Of a stretch of 64,000 bases of DNA, positions 28,593 to 39,522 are shown piece by piece (position 1 is the first letter of the stretch; each line of letters begins with the position of its first letter). Source of the stretch: Hyaloraphidium curvatum (Eukaryota > Monoblepharomycota > Hyaloraphidiomycetes > Hyaloraphidiales > Hyaloraphidiaceae); contig JAIVFI010000037.1 in the NCBI GenBank assembly GCA_025558095.1, positions 310,001 through 374,000 of the forward strand, in the 5' to 3' direction. A model generated the notes under the pieces. The model worked only from the letters and a program-made list of their open reading frames with translations. It had not been told where the DNA came from and ran no database searches. A program made the translations under genes and the position numbers.

Positions 28593-31027
28593 ATGGAATC
28601 TGCCCCCGGCCGCGCGGAATCTGAACAGGGACCCGCCGCAAAGAAGAGGCGGATTGACGATGCGCCCGGTCCAGCGTCTGGAGAGCGTTCCAGCGCGAGC
28701 GAGGCCTCCGTTGGCATCACCGAGGTTGCTGCTCCGGCGCTGCACCCCGAGCGACTCGCCAACATGCATTCCACGTTTCCTAGTTTGCATCTCCTGATGT
28801 CCCTGGATTCAGCGCCATCGTGAAGCACCGGTGCGATGGACTGCTGTTCCTGCAAGGTGGCTGCTGATGGCTGCACCAGATACTCGGACTTCATGGTCCA
28901 CGAGATCGGGCGCGACGGCAACGTGGTCCACCTGACGGCACTAGAGCCCGCTGTTGACAATGCCGAGCAAGAGGAAGCTGCGCTGGTGCCAAACCAAGTG
29001 GGCTCGCGCGTTGTAGCTGTCGTTTTTGTTCTGACCGCGGGATGCGCACGCCAAGCCCGAGAACAACCCTTTCGACGGGTTGGAGGTCATTGGAGTGGAG
29101 GCTCTCAAGGCCGTGCAGCTCCTGTGGGAGACGAAACCGGACCCCAAGGCCGCGCGTGTGGAGCCTGTCACAACGGACCCCATCGAGGACAAGGCTGTCC
29201 GAACTTCGGTCCACGACCTTTTCCGCAAACGCTTCAACGGCTTCTTTGACACGTCGACAAAGGATGGACGGGTCGTAGTCACTATTCGAGGTTCGGCCGG
29301 AACGGTGATGAGATGTTAAAGCGTGGGGCTAAAGGACCACTAGGAGCTGGGGGCAAGGGGGCGTACAGGTCAAGGACGACCCGGAGGGAGGAATACTGCG
29401 AGTTTGTGATGTACAAGGAAAACAAGGACACCATGGAGGCAGTGGGCATCGTAGCAAAGCTGGCGAGGTGCGCCTTGCGATGCTGATCAGACACCTGGCT
29501 AACCGCTCGCCAGGTGCCCCATGCGGTCGTTTTCGTTTGCGGGCACAAAGGATAAGCGCGCAGTGACGTCACAGAGGGTCACGGCCCATAAGTTTTCTGC
29601 GACGACGCTAGCGGACCTCAACAGAAAGCTCATTGGTATCCGTTTGGGCAACTTCAAGTACGTCTCGAAGCCGCTCCAGCTCGGCCAACTTGATGGGAAC
29701 CGGTTTACGCTCGTGCTACGGTGAGCGTGTTTCTTTGATTGCCGGTGAGTTGGGCTTGACCTGCTGCTAGCAACGTGCAGACCGAATCCGAGACGACGCT
29801 CGCCGAAGCCCTCCAGGCATTGGCAGACCGCGGCTTCGTCAACTATTTCGGACTGCAACGTTTTGGCACGGGACCGATTGCAACGCACGCCGTTGGCCGG
29901 GAGATGCTGCAGGGGAAATGGAAGGGGGCAGTGGACCTGATCTTGCAGCCCAAAGAGAATGGTGAGACGATGAACTGGGGACCTGATGCATCCATTAATC
30001 GTGCCTTTAGATTTCGACGACGTCAAGGAAGCTCGTGCTCTTTACCAGAAGCACGCCTACGCCGCGGCCGCGAGGAAGCTTCCGAAGCGGTTCACTGCCG
30101 AGAGGTCGATCCTCGAGTTCTTTGCGGAGAGGGGAAACGACCACGAGTCCCTCGGTGCGCTGATGAAGATCCCCCGGACGCTGCGCATGATGTACCTCCA
30201 TGCGTACCAAAGCTACGTGTGGAACGTTGTTGCCAGCTACCGCTTGAAGGAGCACGGCATGGCGGCGGCCTTGGGCGATCTGGTTCGCGTGGGGACATCC
30301 GCTGCTAAGGAAGCAGGGGACATCGATGGCGTGATTGGTTCGGACGTCGATCTGGACTTTGGTGGGGCCGCGGACAATGTCGAGGAGGGCTCCACCACCG
30401 CGGAGGTCAAGTACCTCGAATCCGAGGATGAAGCACGGACATACACCATCTTCGACGTTGTTCTCCCGCTGCCGGGACACCGGGTCATTTATCCCGCGAA
30501 CTGCGCAGACAAGTATCGCGAGGCTATGGCAGCCGATGGCCTCGATCCGTTCAGAATGGAAAGGCCGCAAAGGTAGGCTGCTCTTACGTTTAGTAAGCAA
30601 GCCGCTCACGCTGCTGCGCCAGGGAGCTTTCTTTGACGGGAAGCTACCGTAACATCATGTCTCGTGCGGACGGTCTCACGTGGTTGGTTGATTGACGCCG
30701 TCGGGTTGGCGGTGCTCCATCACCGACACGACCAACCCGCAGGAAAACGGTCCGCTACTCCGACGCTTCGAGCAACCTCTGTGCGACGGATCTCGACAAG
30801 CTCAAGGGCCGTACCGACGAAGAGCTGCAGCAGCAAACCGGTGGGTCTATCGAGAACGGTCGTCTTGGTCCCTACCGACGTGCGTTATCGCAGGGGAATG
30901 GCTCGCCGTAGTCATGCAGTTCTCGCTTCAACCCTCGAGTTACGCGACGATGCTTTTGCGGGAGCTCACAAAGCAGTCGAGCGAGATTTCTTTCCAAGCC
31001 GGGCTTTCGCGGCTGGCACCGCTGTGA
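28593..31027 (+). CDS. PUS7: tRNA/mRNA pseudouridine synthase PUS7 (TruD family)
   Basis: PUS7 converts uridine to pseudouridine in tRNAs and some mRNAs. TruD landmarks are SAIVKHRYSDFMVHEI (exon junctions at 28783 and 28879), SFAGTKDKRAVTSQRV with the catalytic Asp of the TKDKR motif, NYFGLQRFG, and a C terminus MQFSLQPSSYATMLLREL. The first two exons, 28593-28724 and 28784-28830, splice to GITE-FASPDVPGF. Near the end, introns at about 30687 and 30840 join GLT to KTVRYSDASSN and QQT to GEWLAVVMQF. Roughly ten exons are needed; central ones were not all fixed. It lies 51 bp downstream of the WDR91-like gene on the same strand. Confidence 0.9.
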
Positions 31028-31940
31028 CTCTACATTGGTGCGCGAACGGACACGGATTCTAACTTGCGTGGCGAAACGGTGATGCGTCCCCGTCGTTGCG
31101 ACTCCAACTACGTCCCCGCCGCCCCTTCCCATGTAGCTTTGCCGCGGAGCGGCCCCGCGAGCGCCAGCGAGCCCCGCGTCAGCGGGCACGTTGCCCGTCG
31201 CAGGCCCGTACCCCCGGCGCGCGCGGAGCTCAGCGAGGGGTTCTTGCGCGCAGAGCGCGTTTGTGTGGTTGTCATCTTCCCGCCCTAAAGGCCGGCGCGG
31301 GCAATTCCGCCAACCGTTCATCTCTCGCCGGGGGGGGAACGGGAGCCCGCCGGGCGCCGGCTGGAGCACGGGACATCCGAACGGATGCATTTGGCGTAAA
31401 AGCAGCCGCGGGGAAATGCACTGGTAGTGGGGGACCGTTAACTGGTGTGGGGGACGGCCGGGTCGGCGGGCGGCGGGGGCCACCCGAGGGTCCGCCGCGG
31501 CCTCCGGAACCCGCAGAAACATCGTGCGCAGCCGTCGGAACGGCCAGCGGGGTCGTACGGTGCGCTGCCTGCGGGCTATGGGCGGCTGGACCCGGTGGCT
31601 CCGATGCTCGCTGGCGACCGCCTTCCCGCACCCTGAGCACGATGCCGGCCTGCTTCTAACGCGGGAGCGCTCTCTTCCGGCATTTTCCCGCGCGGACGGC
31701 GGGTTTCCGCGGACGGACGGCGGCGGGCGCGGGGCCATGGGTGCGGGCCGGCGACGTGCCCGCCGGACCGCCGCCCCGGCTCTTCCCCACGCCTTCCCTT
31801 GGCTGGCTTGCCTTGGATCGGGCTTTACCCGCTCCAAGCACCTGCCGCCCGTGCGGATCGTGGTTTAGCCGGCGTCGGGGACCGCCGTCGACTTTGGACC
31901 GGGACGGACTCGGGGAGGACGCGACCATCCCGCGGGCCAT
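31028..31940. other. GC-rich intergenic region without a supported gene
   Basis: About 0.9 kb of very GC-rich sequence between the PUS7 stop and the ubiquitin-protease fragment. Long open frames exist on both strands (for example 31096-31659 plus), but they are Arg/Pro/Ala-rich, lack family motifs, and are what GC-rich DNA gives by chance. I see no RNA gene or repeat. Confidence 0.6.
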
Positions 31941-32390
31941 CTATTGCCCGCCCGCCGCGGCGCCCTCCCTGACGTACGTGAACTGCAGCCCGTCATGAGC
32001 GCGTCGTGCAGGACCTTGGCGAACGGATGCGCGGGGAACGTGCGGGCGTCGCCGTCCCGCACCCAGAGGACCGTGTCCGCCTGGCGCACGTCAGCGACGT
32101 AGTGCCCCGCGCCGTTGGAACCCTGGTGCTGGACGACGCTGCGGGGCGGCGGCGCGGTCAGCAGCGCCCAGCGCGCACGTTTCCGCCCGGTGGCCGGAAG
32201 CCCACCATTGGAGGCGGTACAGTGCGACGGGCACCGGGGGCGGATCGACCGCGGGCCGCGGCGGGCTGCTGCCGTCGTGGATCACCGCGACCGCGCTGTC
32301 GCTCGCGGGGTCGCTGTCGCCCTGCCCTCCTCTTTCCTGCTGCCGCGCGAGGCTCAGCCGGACGGCTCCGCGAGGCGTGGTCGGGGTCAA
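31941..32390 (-). pseudogene. Orphan ubiquitin-specific protease C-terminal (His-box) fragment
   Basis: Splicing out 32139-32205 (67 nt, GT-AG) joins VPVALYRLQ to CVVQHQGSNGAGHYVADVR. That is the pattern of the USP His box, where the general-base histidine sits in GHYV, followed by a tryptophan segment (LWVRDGDA). The final strand-like FTYVREG before a TAG at 31941 is in a different frame from the preceding DALMTG, so a tiny intron or a frameshift is needed. No Cys box or other catalytic-domain part exists upstream, where the fucosyltransferase-like gene ends only 12 bp away. It is either a relic or the last exons of a badly rearranged gene. Confidence 0.5.
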
Positions 32391-32401
32391 CCGACTGCCA
32401 G

Positions 32402-34355
32402 CTACGAGTCAGTTGCGCTGAGCCCGTTGAGCACCCGGTACCCGCTCTCGGCGTACCCCGCCAGGATGTTGCTCGTCTCCGGCCTGCCGTCGGCTTCCCG
32501 CATAATGGCAACGTTCGCACTGAAACTGCTGCCGATCTGACCGACAAAGACCGTGCTCCCCACGAGGAGCAGGGCATCCATCCACGCGAGGTCGGGGGAG
32601 GTCGTGGCGAGATGCTTGCGCGCGGAGCGGCGCAGCACCTTGCCGCATTTCGCGGTGTTCCACATGACCACGTTGGGGTACGCCCTGAGGATTGCTTCTT
32701 CTGTTTCGGGCTTCTGCCCGTCGCTGGCGAGGAAGACTGGAACCCGGTGGAAGTCGATCGTGGGGTCCGCGGCTTCCACCAGCTTGGCGATGTACCCCAT
32801 GTCCAAATCGCAGATCTGCGCGGCGAATGAGAACAGGAATGACGAGGACGCGGGGGACACCGACCTTTTCCATGGCGGTCTTGTTCAGGCTCCCCGGGTA
32901 CTTTCCGCCAAAGGCGTAGCAGCCGCCTTCCAGCTGCCTGTGGTGGATGGCGACGTAGGTATAGTTGGGCATTGGATACGTTCCGTTCCATGTGTCGGTT
33001 CCGTTCAGTGCCGCGTAGTAGGGAACCGACGGATCATCGTCGCTTCCTTCGTCTTCGCCGGCGTTTGCAGCTCCTGTTGCCGGGCCGGGATTTGCGGCGT
33101 TTTCGCGAGTAGACGGACCGTCGGCGGCAGGGAGCGCCGCGTCGCCCGAGGGAGCGGCGTTTCCTGCGGTCGAGTTCGCCGCAGCACTGGAGTTCCGAGC
33201 GTCCGGTGCCGCCTCCACGGCAACCTCATCACGCTTGTGCAGTCGCCGGCGCGCCTGGCGCTCCGCGGCCGGGGCAGCTGGGAGAGCCTTGGCCGCCGGC
33301 TCGGTGCCATTGCCCGCCCAGCGCTTCAACCCGAACATGCATTCCTGCACGTCCACGATGAGCCTCCTCCAGCCCAGGGTGGGCCGAGTCATCATCCAGA
33401 TTTCGCGCGACGTGAATTTGCTCACGCCCGTGAAGTATGTAAAGTGCATGTTGACGGCCTCGACGTCCTTTGCCGTCGCAGGGTCGGCCTCGGCACCCTG
33501 CAGCACCGACAGCATCGCCCGCGCAATGTGCCGGTACGGGTGCACGTGGTGCGTCTGCACCTCCCAGAAGTTGAGGCGGTGCACGTGCATCTGCGGCCGC
33601 TCGGCGTTGGACGGCCACTCCCAGAAGTCGTTGTTGCAGTGGCCCATGCCCTCGACGTTCCACAGGAAGCACACCATCGACTGCGGCAGGCCCATGGGCG
33701 GGCTGTCGGGGGCCTTGTTGCCCGGCCACGGCTTCTCCCCCAGGCGCATCTCCGCCCACTCCTTGAGGTGGAACACGCACCACCCCATGCGGCGGATGTC
33801 CATGGTGCCCTCGAAGGCGCGCAGGCCGCCGTCGATGACCAGCGTGCGGTTGAGGTAGATTGCGAGCAGCAGGGCGCGGTGCATGGAGATGATGTTGTTG
33901 TGGTGGCGCGAGTACCACCAGGGGTTGGTGAGCACGACGCGGCGCGGGCACGATGCGGGCGGCGGCAGGTTGCCGATGTTCGGCGAGAGGAACGCGTGCA
34001 GCGGCGGCGGCGGCTGGAGCGCGGCGTGCAGCAGCTGCGGCGGCAGGTGCGCGGCGTCGGGCGCGAAGAGCGACGCGTTCCGTCGGTGCGGCACGACGAC
34101 GTTGCGCGGCGGCGGCGGCGGCTCGGCGTCGGCGCACGCGGCGCAGACGCACAGCGGGCACTCCTCGCGCGGCGCCGCGCCGGCCGCGTCCGCCTCGCCG
34201 AGCGCCAGCGGGACCAGCGCCTCCAGCGGCCCCGGCAGCGCAGGCCGCACGCCCAGCCGCCGCGCCGCAACCACCGCCGCTGCAAACACCACCGTCAGCA
34301 CGAGCACCCATTGCGACGCATTCCGCGACCGCAAGCAGGTGCGAAGGGCGTTCAT
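32402..34355 (-). CDS. Type II membrane O-fucosyltransferase-like glycosyltransferase
   Basis: Two exons (34355-32865 and 32815-32402, 49-nt intron) encode 634 aa. A short basic cytosolic tail and a signal anchor (WVLVLTVVFAAAVVAA, residues about 16-31) place it in the Golgi or ER membrane. The luminal part resembles the GT-B O-fucosyltransferase superfamily: VVLTNPWWYSRHHNNIISMH near the start, an AIHHR segment at the position of the family's H-x-R motif, then MWNTAKCGKVLRR and VGQIGSSFSANV, which match the family's late nucleotide-sugar-binding loops. A Ser/Ala/Asn-rich insert (residues about 370-445) with many N-x-S/T sites separates the halves. Donor sugar and acceptor are not predictable. 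A second glycosyltransferase gene lies directly upstream on the same strand. Confidence 0.7.
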
Positions 34356-34506
34356 GGCAGGAGTTCGGGCATGGGGTGGGGGGAGTCTGCGGCGGCTTGA
34401 TTGGCTGATCGCAGGTCAGGAGTCGGGACGAATCGGTGAACCCTTCCTTCTCCTTTCATAGCTGAACGCCGGGATGTTTTGTAACGAAGTCGGATTGCAA
34501 TCTCCG

Positions 34507-36173
34507 CTACTCATCATCGGGGCTCATACAGATCAGCTGCGCGTGCTCGTCCTTGGGCCCTAATCGCGCCTTCTCCTCCGCGTAGACCCACAGCCCGTTG
34601 TCCTTGATCGCGCTCTTCTTCGAGTCGTGGCCGGCCACGTAGTTGGCGTGCACCGCCGCGGGCTGCAGGTGCTCGGGCACCGTCTTCATGAAGGCGTGGA
34701 ACTCGGTGCGGAGGTTGAAGACTGCGATCGGGATGTCAGGAGGGGAAGACATGGGGGAAGGCGTCGAGACCCACAGTAGAGGAAGCCCGGCGGGAACTGC
34801 GTAGGGTGGAGCTGCCGGAACGTCAGTACGCGCTCCCTGCAGTAGCCCATCGTGGCCAGGTATTGCTGCATGGCGTTCCGTGAGCTGGCCCGACACGGCA
34901 CCGCGCGCAGCCACTCACGTCCACGTTTCCCTCTTCCACCGTCAGCGGCACGTAGACGCTCCGCAGCATCTGCGTCCAAAGCCTCAGCACGGCGCCCAGG
35001 CAGGTCTGGTCGTCCACGTTCTTGAGGAGCTCGCAGTACTTTTCCGTCTCCCACAAAAGGCGGATGGTGCGGGGGTTGGACCGCATGAAGTAGAAGCCCG
35101 TGTTAGGCTCAGAGGAGGACATGAATTCGGGCATCCAGTGGTTGCTCTGGAACTGGAGAGGGAGGGTTCACCGTGCCGCCTGCCCGCTTCCCGCGGTCCC
35201 ACGAACCTCAAAGTCGACGTCCCCCCGGAACAGCTGGAACGGCTCCCTGAGGAACACGATGTCGACGTCGCTGAAAAGAACGTCCCGCCCGGATTCCAGG
35301 ATCGCACGGGCGCTGATGACTTTCATCATGCTGACGCGGGCAAAGTTGTTGCCCTCGTAGAAGTTGGTGGCGCGGGAAAAGGAAGAGACGTTGATATGGG
35401 AGCCGAGAAAGGAGGCTATGGGGAGCTTCTTGTCGAGGATGTGCTGGTGCAGGGCCTGGTCCTGCGCCACGAGGAGGGGGCGGTAGTTGCCGACGTTGCG
35501 CGCTGCGAGCGTCGTCAGGTGGGCCAGCAAGGCAGAGAACCTCGCCTCACCGGCACATATGAAGTTGGCGATAAAGTCCAGGTAGCCGTAGTTGGCCGAG
35601 ATGAGGAACACGGCGTTGGCAAACTTCCGCCTCTGCGACGTCGGAACGGGCCCTCGGTAAGCCCGACCCCGTCACCCACACAAGTCCCACGTTCAGGCCC
35701 ACCGTTCGCTCGTCGACGGCCTTCAATTTGTCGTTGTAGTGGAACGCCGCGTCCTTCTCCCCGGCCCCCGACGGCGGCCCGTCCAGGAACACCCCGATGT
35801 GGTCCCGTATCGCGCCCTCGAGGAACTCGTTCCGCGGCCAGCCGCGCGAGTCGTTCCTGCTCGCCCCCACGGGCTTCATCATGATGTTGTATATCGCCCG
35901 GATGTTGTCCTTGAACTCCGGCGGCATGAACTGGACCTCCGAGCGGCGGTACCACCAGGTCTTTGGCTCCGGCGCCCGGAAGAAGGCGTCCACGTCGGAG
36001 ACGGTCGGGTCCGCGCAGGTGGCGCTGGTCACGCGGGGCGGCGCGCGGCCGCCGGGCGCCGGTGCGGGCGCGCCGGGGGCTTGCGGCAGCGGCGCGAAGT
36101 TGCCGGTGGCGGCGAGCAGCATGAGGATGGCCGCCGAGAGCCCATAGTTCCGCAGCGCGGGGTTGACCGGCAT
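34507..36173 (-). CDS. GT77-like nucleotide-diphospho-sugar transferase
   Basis: A five-exon minus-strand gene. Junctions I could fix are exon 1 36173-35677, then a 44-nt intron giving VGLVW-RRKFANAVFLISANYGYLDF; a later junction gives DVDFE-FQSNHWMPEF. The N terminus has a signal-anchor-like helix (LSAAILMLLAATGNF). The catalytic DxD lies in RDVLFSDVDIVFLREP, followed by SEPNTGFYFMRSN and the C-terminal VHANYVAGHDSKK, the pattern of the PF03407 family that includes plant and algal arabinosyl- and xylosyltransferases. It likely transfers a pentose or hexose to secreted glycans in the Golgi. Sugar specificity cannot be read. It is divergent from the secreted hydrolase gene, about 130 bp apart. 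Confidence 0.78.
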
Positions 36174-36304
36174 GCCGCCGCCGGCTGCCGCGCTGCTCCT
36201 CCGGCTGCTCGGCCGGCCTTGGGGTCTGGCGGTGCTGCAGCGAGGTGATCGAGCAGGTGATCGAGTGCGCGATGCCCCGCCGATCGTCCGCCTCGAGCGC
36301 GAGC

Positions 36305-39255
36305 ATGGCGGCCCGCTTCCGGCTGCCGTGCCTGTTCCTGGCGATCGTGCTAGCGTTTGCCGGAGCTGCAGACGCCGCGAGGCGCCCCCCGGGGCTCCGC
36401 TTCGATGCTGCCGACGCGTGGGGTGCGTCCCTCGAGCCTGCTCCCGGCGGGTCCCCGGCGACCCAGGGCGCCGCTGTTGGCCCGCATGAAAACACGCTGG
36501 TGCTCCAGGACGCGTCTCGGCGCCCGCACAGGCCGCACAGGCCGCGGGAGCCGCCCGAGGTGCGCTTCGGAAGCCGCTGGGACGTCCTTGGCCCGTTGCC
36601 GAGCACCCTGCGGGGCTCTGGCGACGTCCTGGCGGCTTTCACTGGACCCATCGCGGCGTACTTTGCTGCCCGGAACCTCAGCGATCACTTCCCGTCGGAG
36701 GTCGCGGACGGCGGCTTCGCGTCGTGGGCAACGGTCCTCGCCGAGCGGGACAACGTGACTCGCGTTTGGAAGGCGTCGGTAAAGATGCCAGTCAACGCGG
36801 AGCTGCTCGAATCGTTCTACGGGATCGCAGGGTCAGTTGGCTCGTGGCATCTTCGCGCGGGCTTCGGCTGACTGCGCTCGCGCAGACTCGAGTTCTCGGC
36901 TTACGCCGCAACGGACATGATCGTTCCTCAAACGGGCCTGTACCGCTTCCTCCTGACCACTGCTCCCCGCGTGTTCATGGTCGGAAGGACCACCCACCGC
37001 TTCGATCCGTACATGGCTCAGGGCTTCGTGTACCGCTTCGAGAAGGGGACGCACCCCTTCGTGGTACCCCTCGCCGAGTACGGGAACGCGGTTTCCTGCG
37101 CGATTCCGCCTCTCGTGCTCGTCGAGTCGCCGCCGGATCTCGTTCTTGTCGGCGACGTGCTGCTTCCCGACGTTGTCGAGGGGAGGCTATCGTCGCGGCT
37201 CTTCAGCGTCACGGTGATGCCCCAGAGGCCGCTGCGCGCCAGGGAGCTCAAGGCCGTTGCGTCCATCAACGCTGAGCACGGGTCCCAGCCCATCACGACG
37301 GAGACGACCATCGTGGATCCCATCGAGGCCCTCCAGCCCTTCCCGCTCAAACTGTACGTGGATCTGCCGGACGACGTCGAGATCTCCACGTGCCCCGGAA
37401 CCGTTCTGTCGGTCACACTGTTCTTGGGCGAAGCCGAAATCGCGGCCTCGTTCCCGCTGCGCTGCCTCAACTACTCGGACGCCTACCGCTTTACCTTCGA
37501 GGACTTTGACGGCTCGGTCCAGTTCGCCGCCCTGTGGAGCCCCAAGGTCGCGCGCTGCCCCGCTGCCGGATGCCCGCTGCTCGTGAGCTACCACGGGGCC
37601 GGCGTCGAGGCCGACTCCTGGGCCTGGACGTCGTCCTACCGGCGTCAGGAGAGCGCATTCGTTCTTCTCCCCACGAACAGGAGGCAGTATGGCTATGACT
37701 GGGAAACAACCGGAGCGGTGAACGGCTGGACGGCGGTCAAATGGCTCGGAGAGCATCTTCCGGGGCTGCCGAAACGATTGCGGGGCAAGGTAAAGGCCGA
37801 TACCAACAGGATCCTCTATGCCGGACGTGAGTTTGCGCGCGGCGCGTAAGCTCGGTCTCTCACACAAACGCTCTAGATTCGATGGGTGGTCACGGTTGCA
37901 TGATTGCCACGACGCACTACCCGGATCGCGCGCTGGCCTTTGTCCCAGCCGCCGGATGGCTTCGGCACGGGAACTACCTGCCCGACTTCCTTGCCCCGGA
38001 TCTCTCCCACCTGGACCACTTTGCCCGTGGCATCCTGGAGGGGACCCTTGGCGACAGCGATGTCGATCTGCTTGCGGGCAATGCGCTAGGCCTACCTGCC
38101 CTTTTGCGCGTGGGGACAGTGGACGACAACGTGCCCAGTCACAACCTCCGCCGCTTCTTCCGCATATTGCGGTCCCTCGGCAAAGCTGCCGGGACATCCG
38201 CCAGCGTCGAGCTCAGCGAAATTCCGGGGGTTGGCCATTGGTTCGACGGAGTGGTCGATGACGACGAAATCCAAGCTTTCTTCGATCGAATCCTGCTGGC
38301 AGCGGGCCCTGGCGGATCGCCCCAGCTGCCTTCGCTGCCGCGCAAGTTCACGTTTACCACCGTGAACCCATCTACCTCGGGTAGCCGAGCTGGTTTCCGT
38401 GTGCTGCAGACTCTGGTGACTGGACGGGCTGCCAGGCTCCAGGTGGAGATCGAAGGGGATACCTGGTTCGTCCGGACCGAGAACGTCGGCCTGCTGAACT
38501 ACACGCGCGTCGACGGGATCCCCGCTCCGAAGAGAATCGTGATTGACGGAGTCGAGTTCCACGGTGCTGAAGGGAACTTTGCTTTGGACCGCACACCGGG
38601 AGCCGGATCTGCCGTGTGGCTGGGGACGACGGCTCCGGAATGGACGGTGTGGCAACGATCTCCGGCGAACTACGGGCCGGCCCGGCAAGTCTTTGAGACG
38701 GGACCGGTGACGATCGTTTATGCCGCGAGCTACCGCGAAAGGGCGCTGCTCATGGCCTCGGAGATGTTCTCCCGCGGACGCTGGGCCCCTGTGCTCTTGG
38801 AGGAATTCAAGTGGAGCCCGCAAGTTGCCGAGGCGTCCAACGTCGTGCTGCTTGGCGGCCCGTGGGAGAACGCGGCCACCGCTTGGCTGGACCAGACCAT
38901 TGTCGCAGCATTCCGGAACCGGTACGCTGGCCTCAGCACGCTGGTGTCTTTCAACGCCACGGACCGATCATTCTCCCTGGGTTCGCGCAAGTTTGGCGGG
39001 GCGGGCGACGGCATCGTGGCCCTCACCCCCCTTTCCTTGGGCAACCCGTCGCGGCTTGCGTTAATGGTTTCCGCAAACACCCCGGCCGCCATGGACCACA
39101 TCGCGCGTTTCATCCCCACCTTTAGCGCAGCACGAGTCCCGGACTTCCTCGTGTGCTCCTCTGATTCCTCGTGGCAGGGCTACGGGTCCTGCATCGCAGG
39201 CGGCTATTGGAACTGGCGCTGGGGCGTGGACGTGTCCTCGGCCTATGGGATCTAG
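36305..39255 (+). CDS. Secreted alpha/beta-hydrolase, S9-peptidase-like
   Basis: Three exons, 36305-36831, 36886-37826 and 37877-39255, splice to 949 codons. The N terminus is a signal peptide (RLPCLFLAIVLAFAGAADA). The nucleophile elbow GHSMGGHGCM is created across the second exon junction. Candidate acid and base are in VGTVDDNVPSH and GVGHWFDG, completing a Ser-Asp-His triad as in prolyl-oligopeptidase-like enzymes. The large N-terminal half carries N-glycosylation sites and no assigned domain. The C-terminal third, after the triad, is unusual for a plain S9 enzyme. An upstream in-frame ATG at 36272 adds 11 residues; 36305 gives the cleaner signal peptide. The substrate is unknown. Confidence 0.78.
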
Positions 39256-39522
39256 TTGATTGCTGAATGCAAATGTATTGAAATTGATGGTTTCGTCCAG
39301 AGGCCACTCGATGTTCGGGAGTGAGACAGGGATTCGGAGGGGTGTATTCGTTTGCGTCCTCGGTGCGCCGTGTTTGCGCGCTCCAAAGACGTTCGCGGTC
39401 TCCCGGCGAACCGGCGGATTATGCCCCGCGCCAGCCCGCTCTGAGGAGAAGCGCACCGCGCAAGGCGTCTGTGGGGAGGCGGGTGTCGGTCGCTGCCCGG
39501 GTGGCACCGCTACCCGGGGACA

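Noticed and set aside
31096-31659. 187-codon plus frame in the GC-rich gap
   Set aside because: Arg/Gly/Pro-rich, no motif, overlaps equally long frames on the other strand.
32553-34400. 615-codon open frame on the plus strand
   Set aside because: It is antisense to the fucosyltransferase-like gene; composition is Arg/His/Val-rich with no motif, while the minus strand has a signal anchor, homology and a frame-consistent intron.
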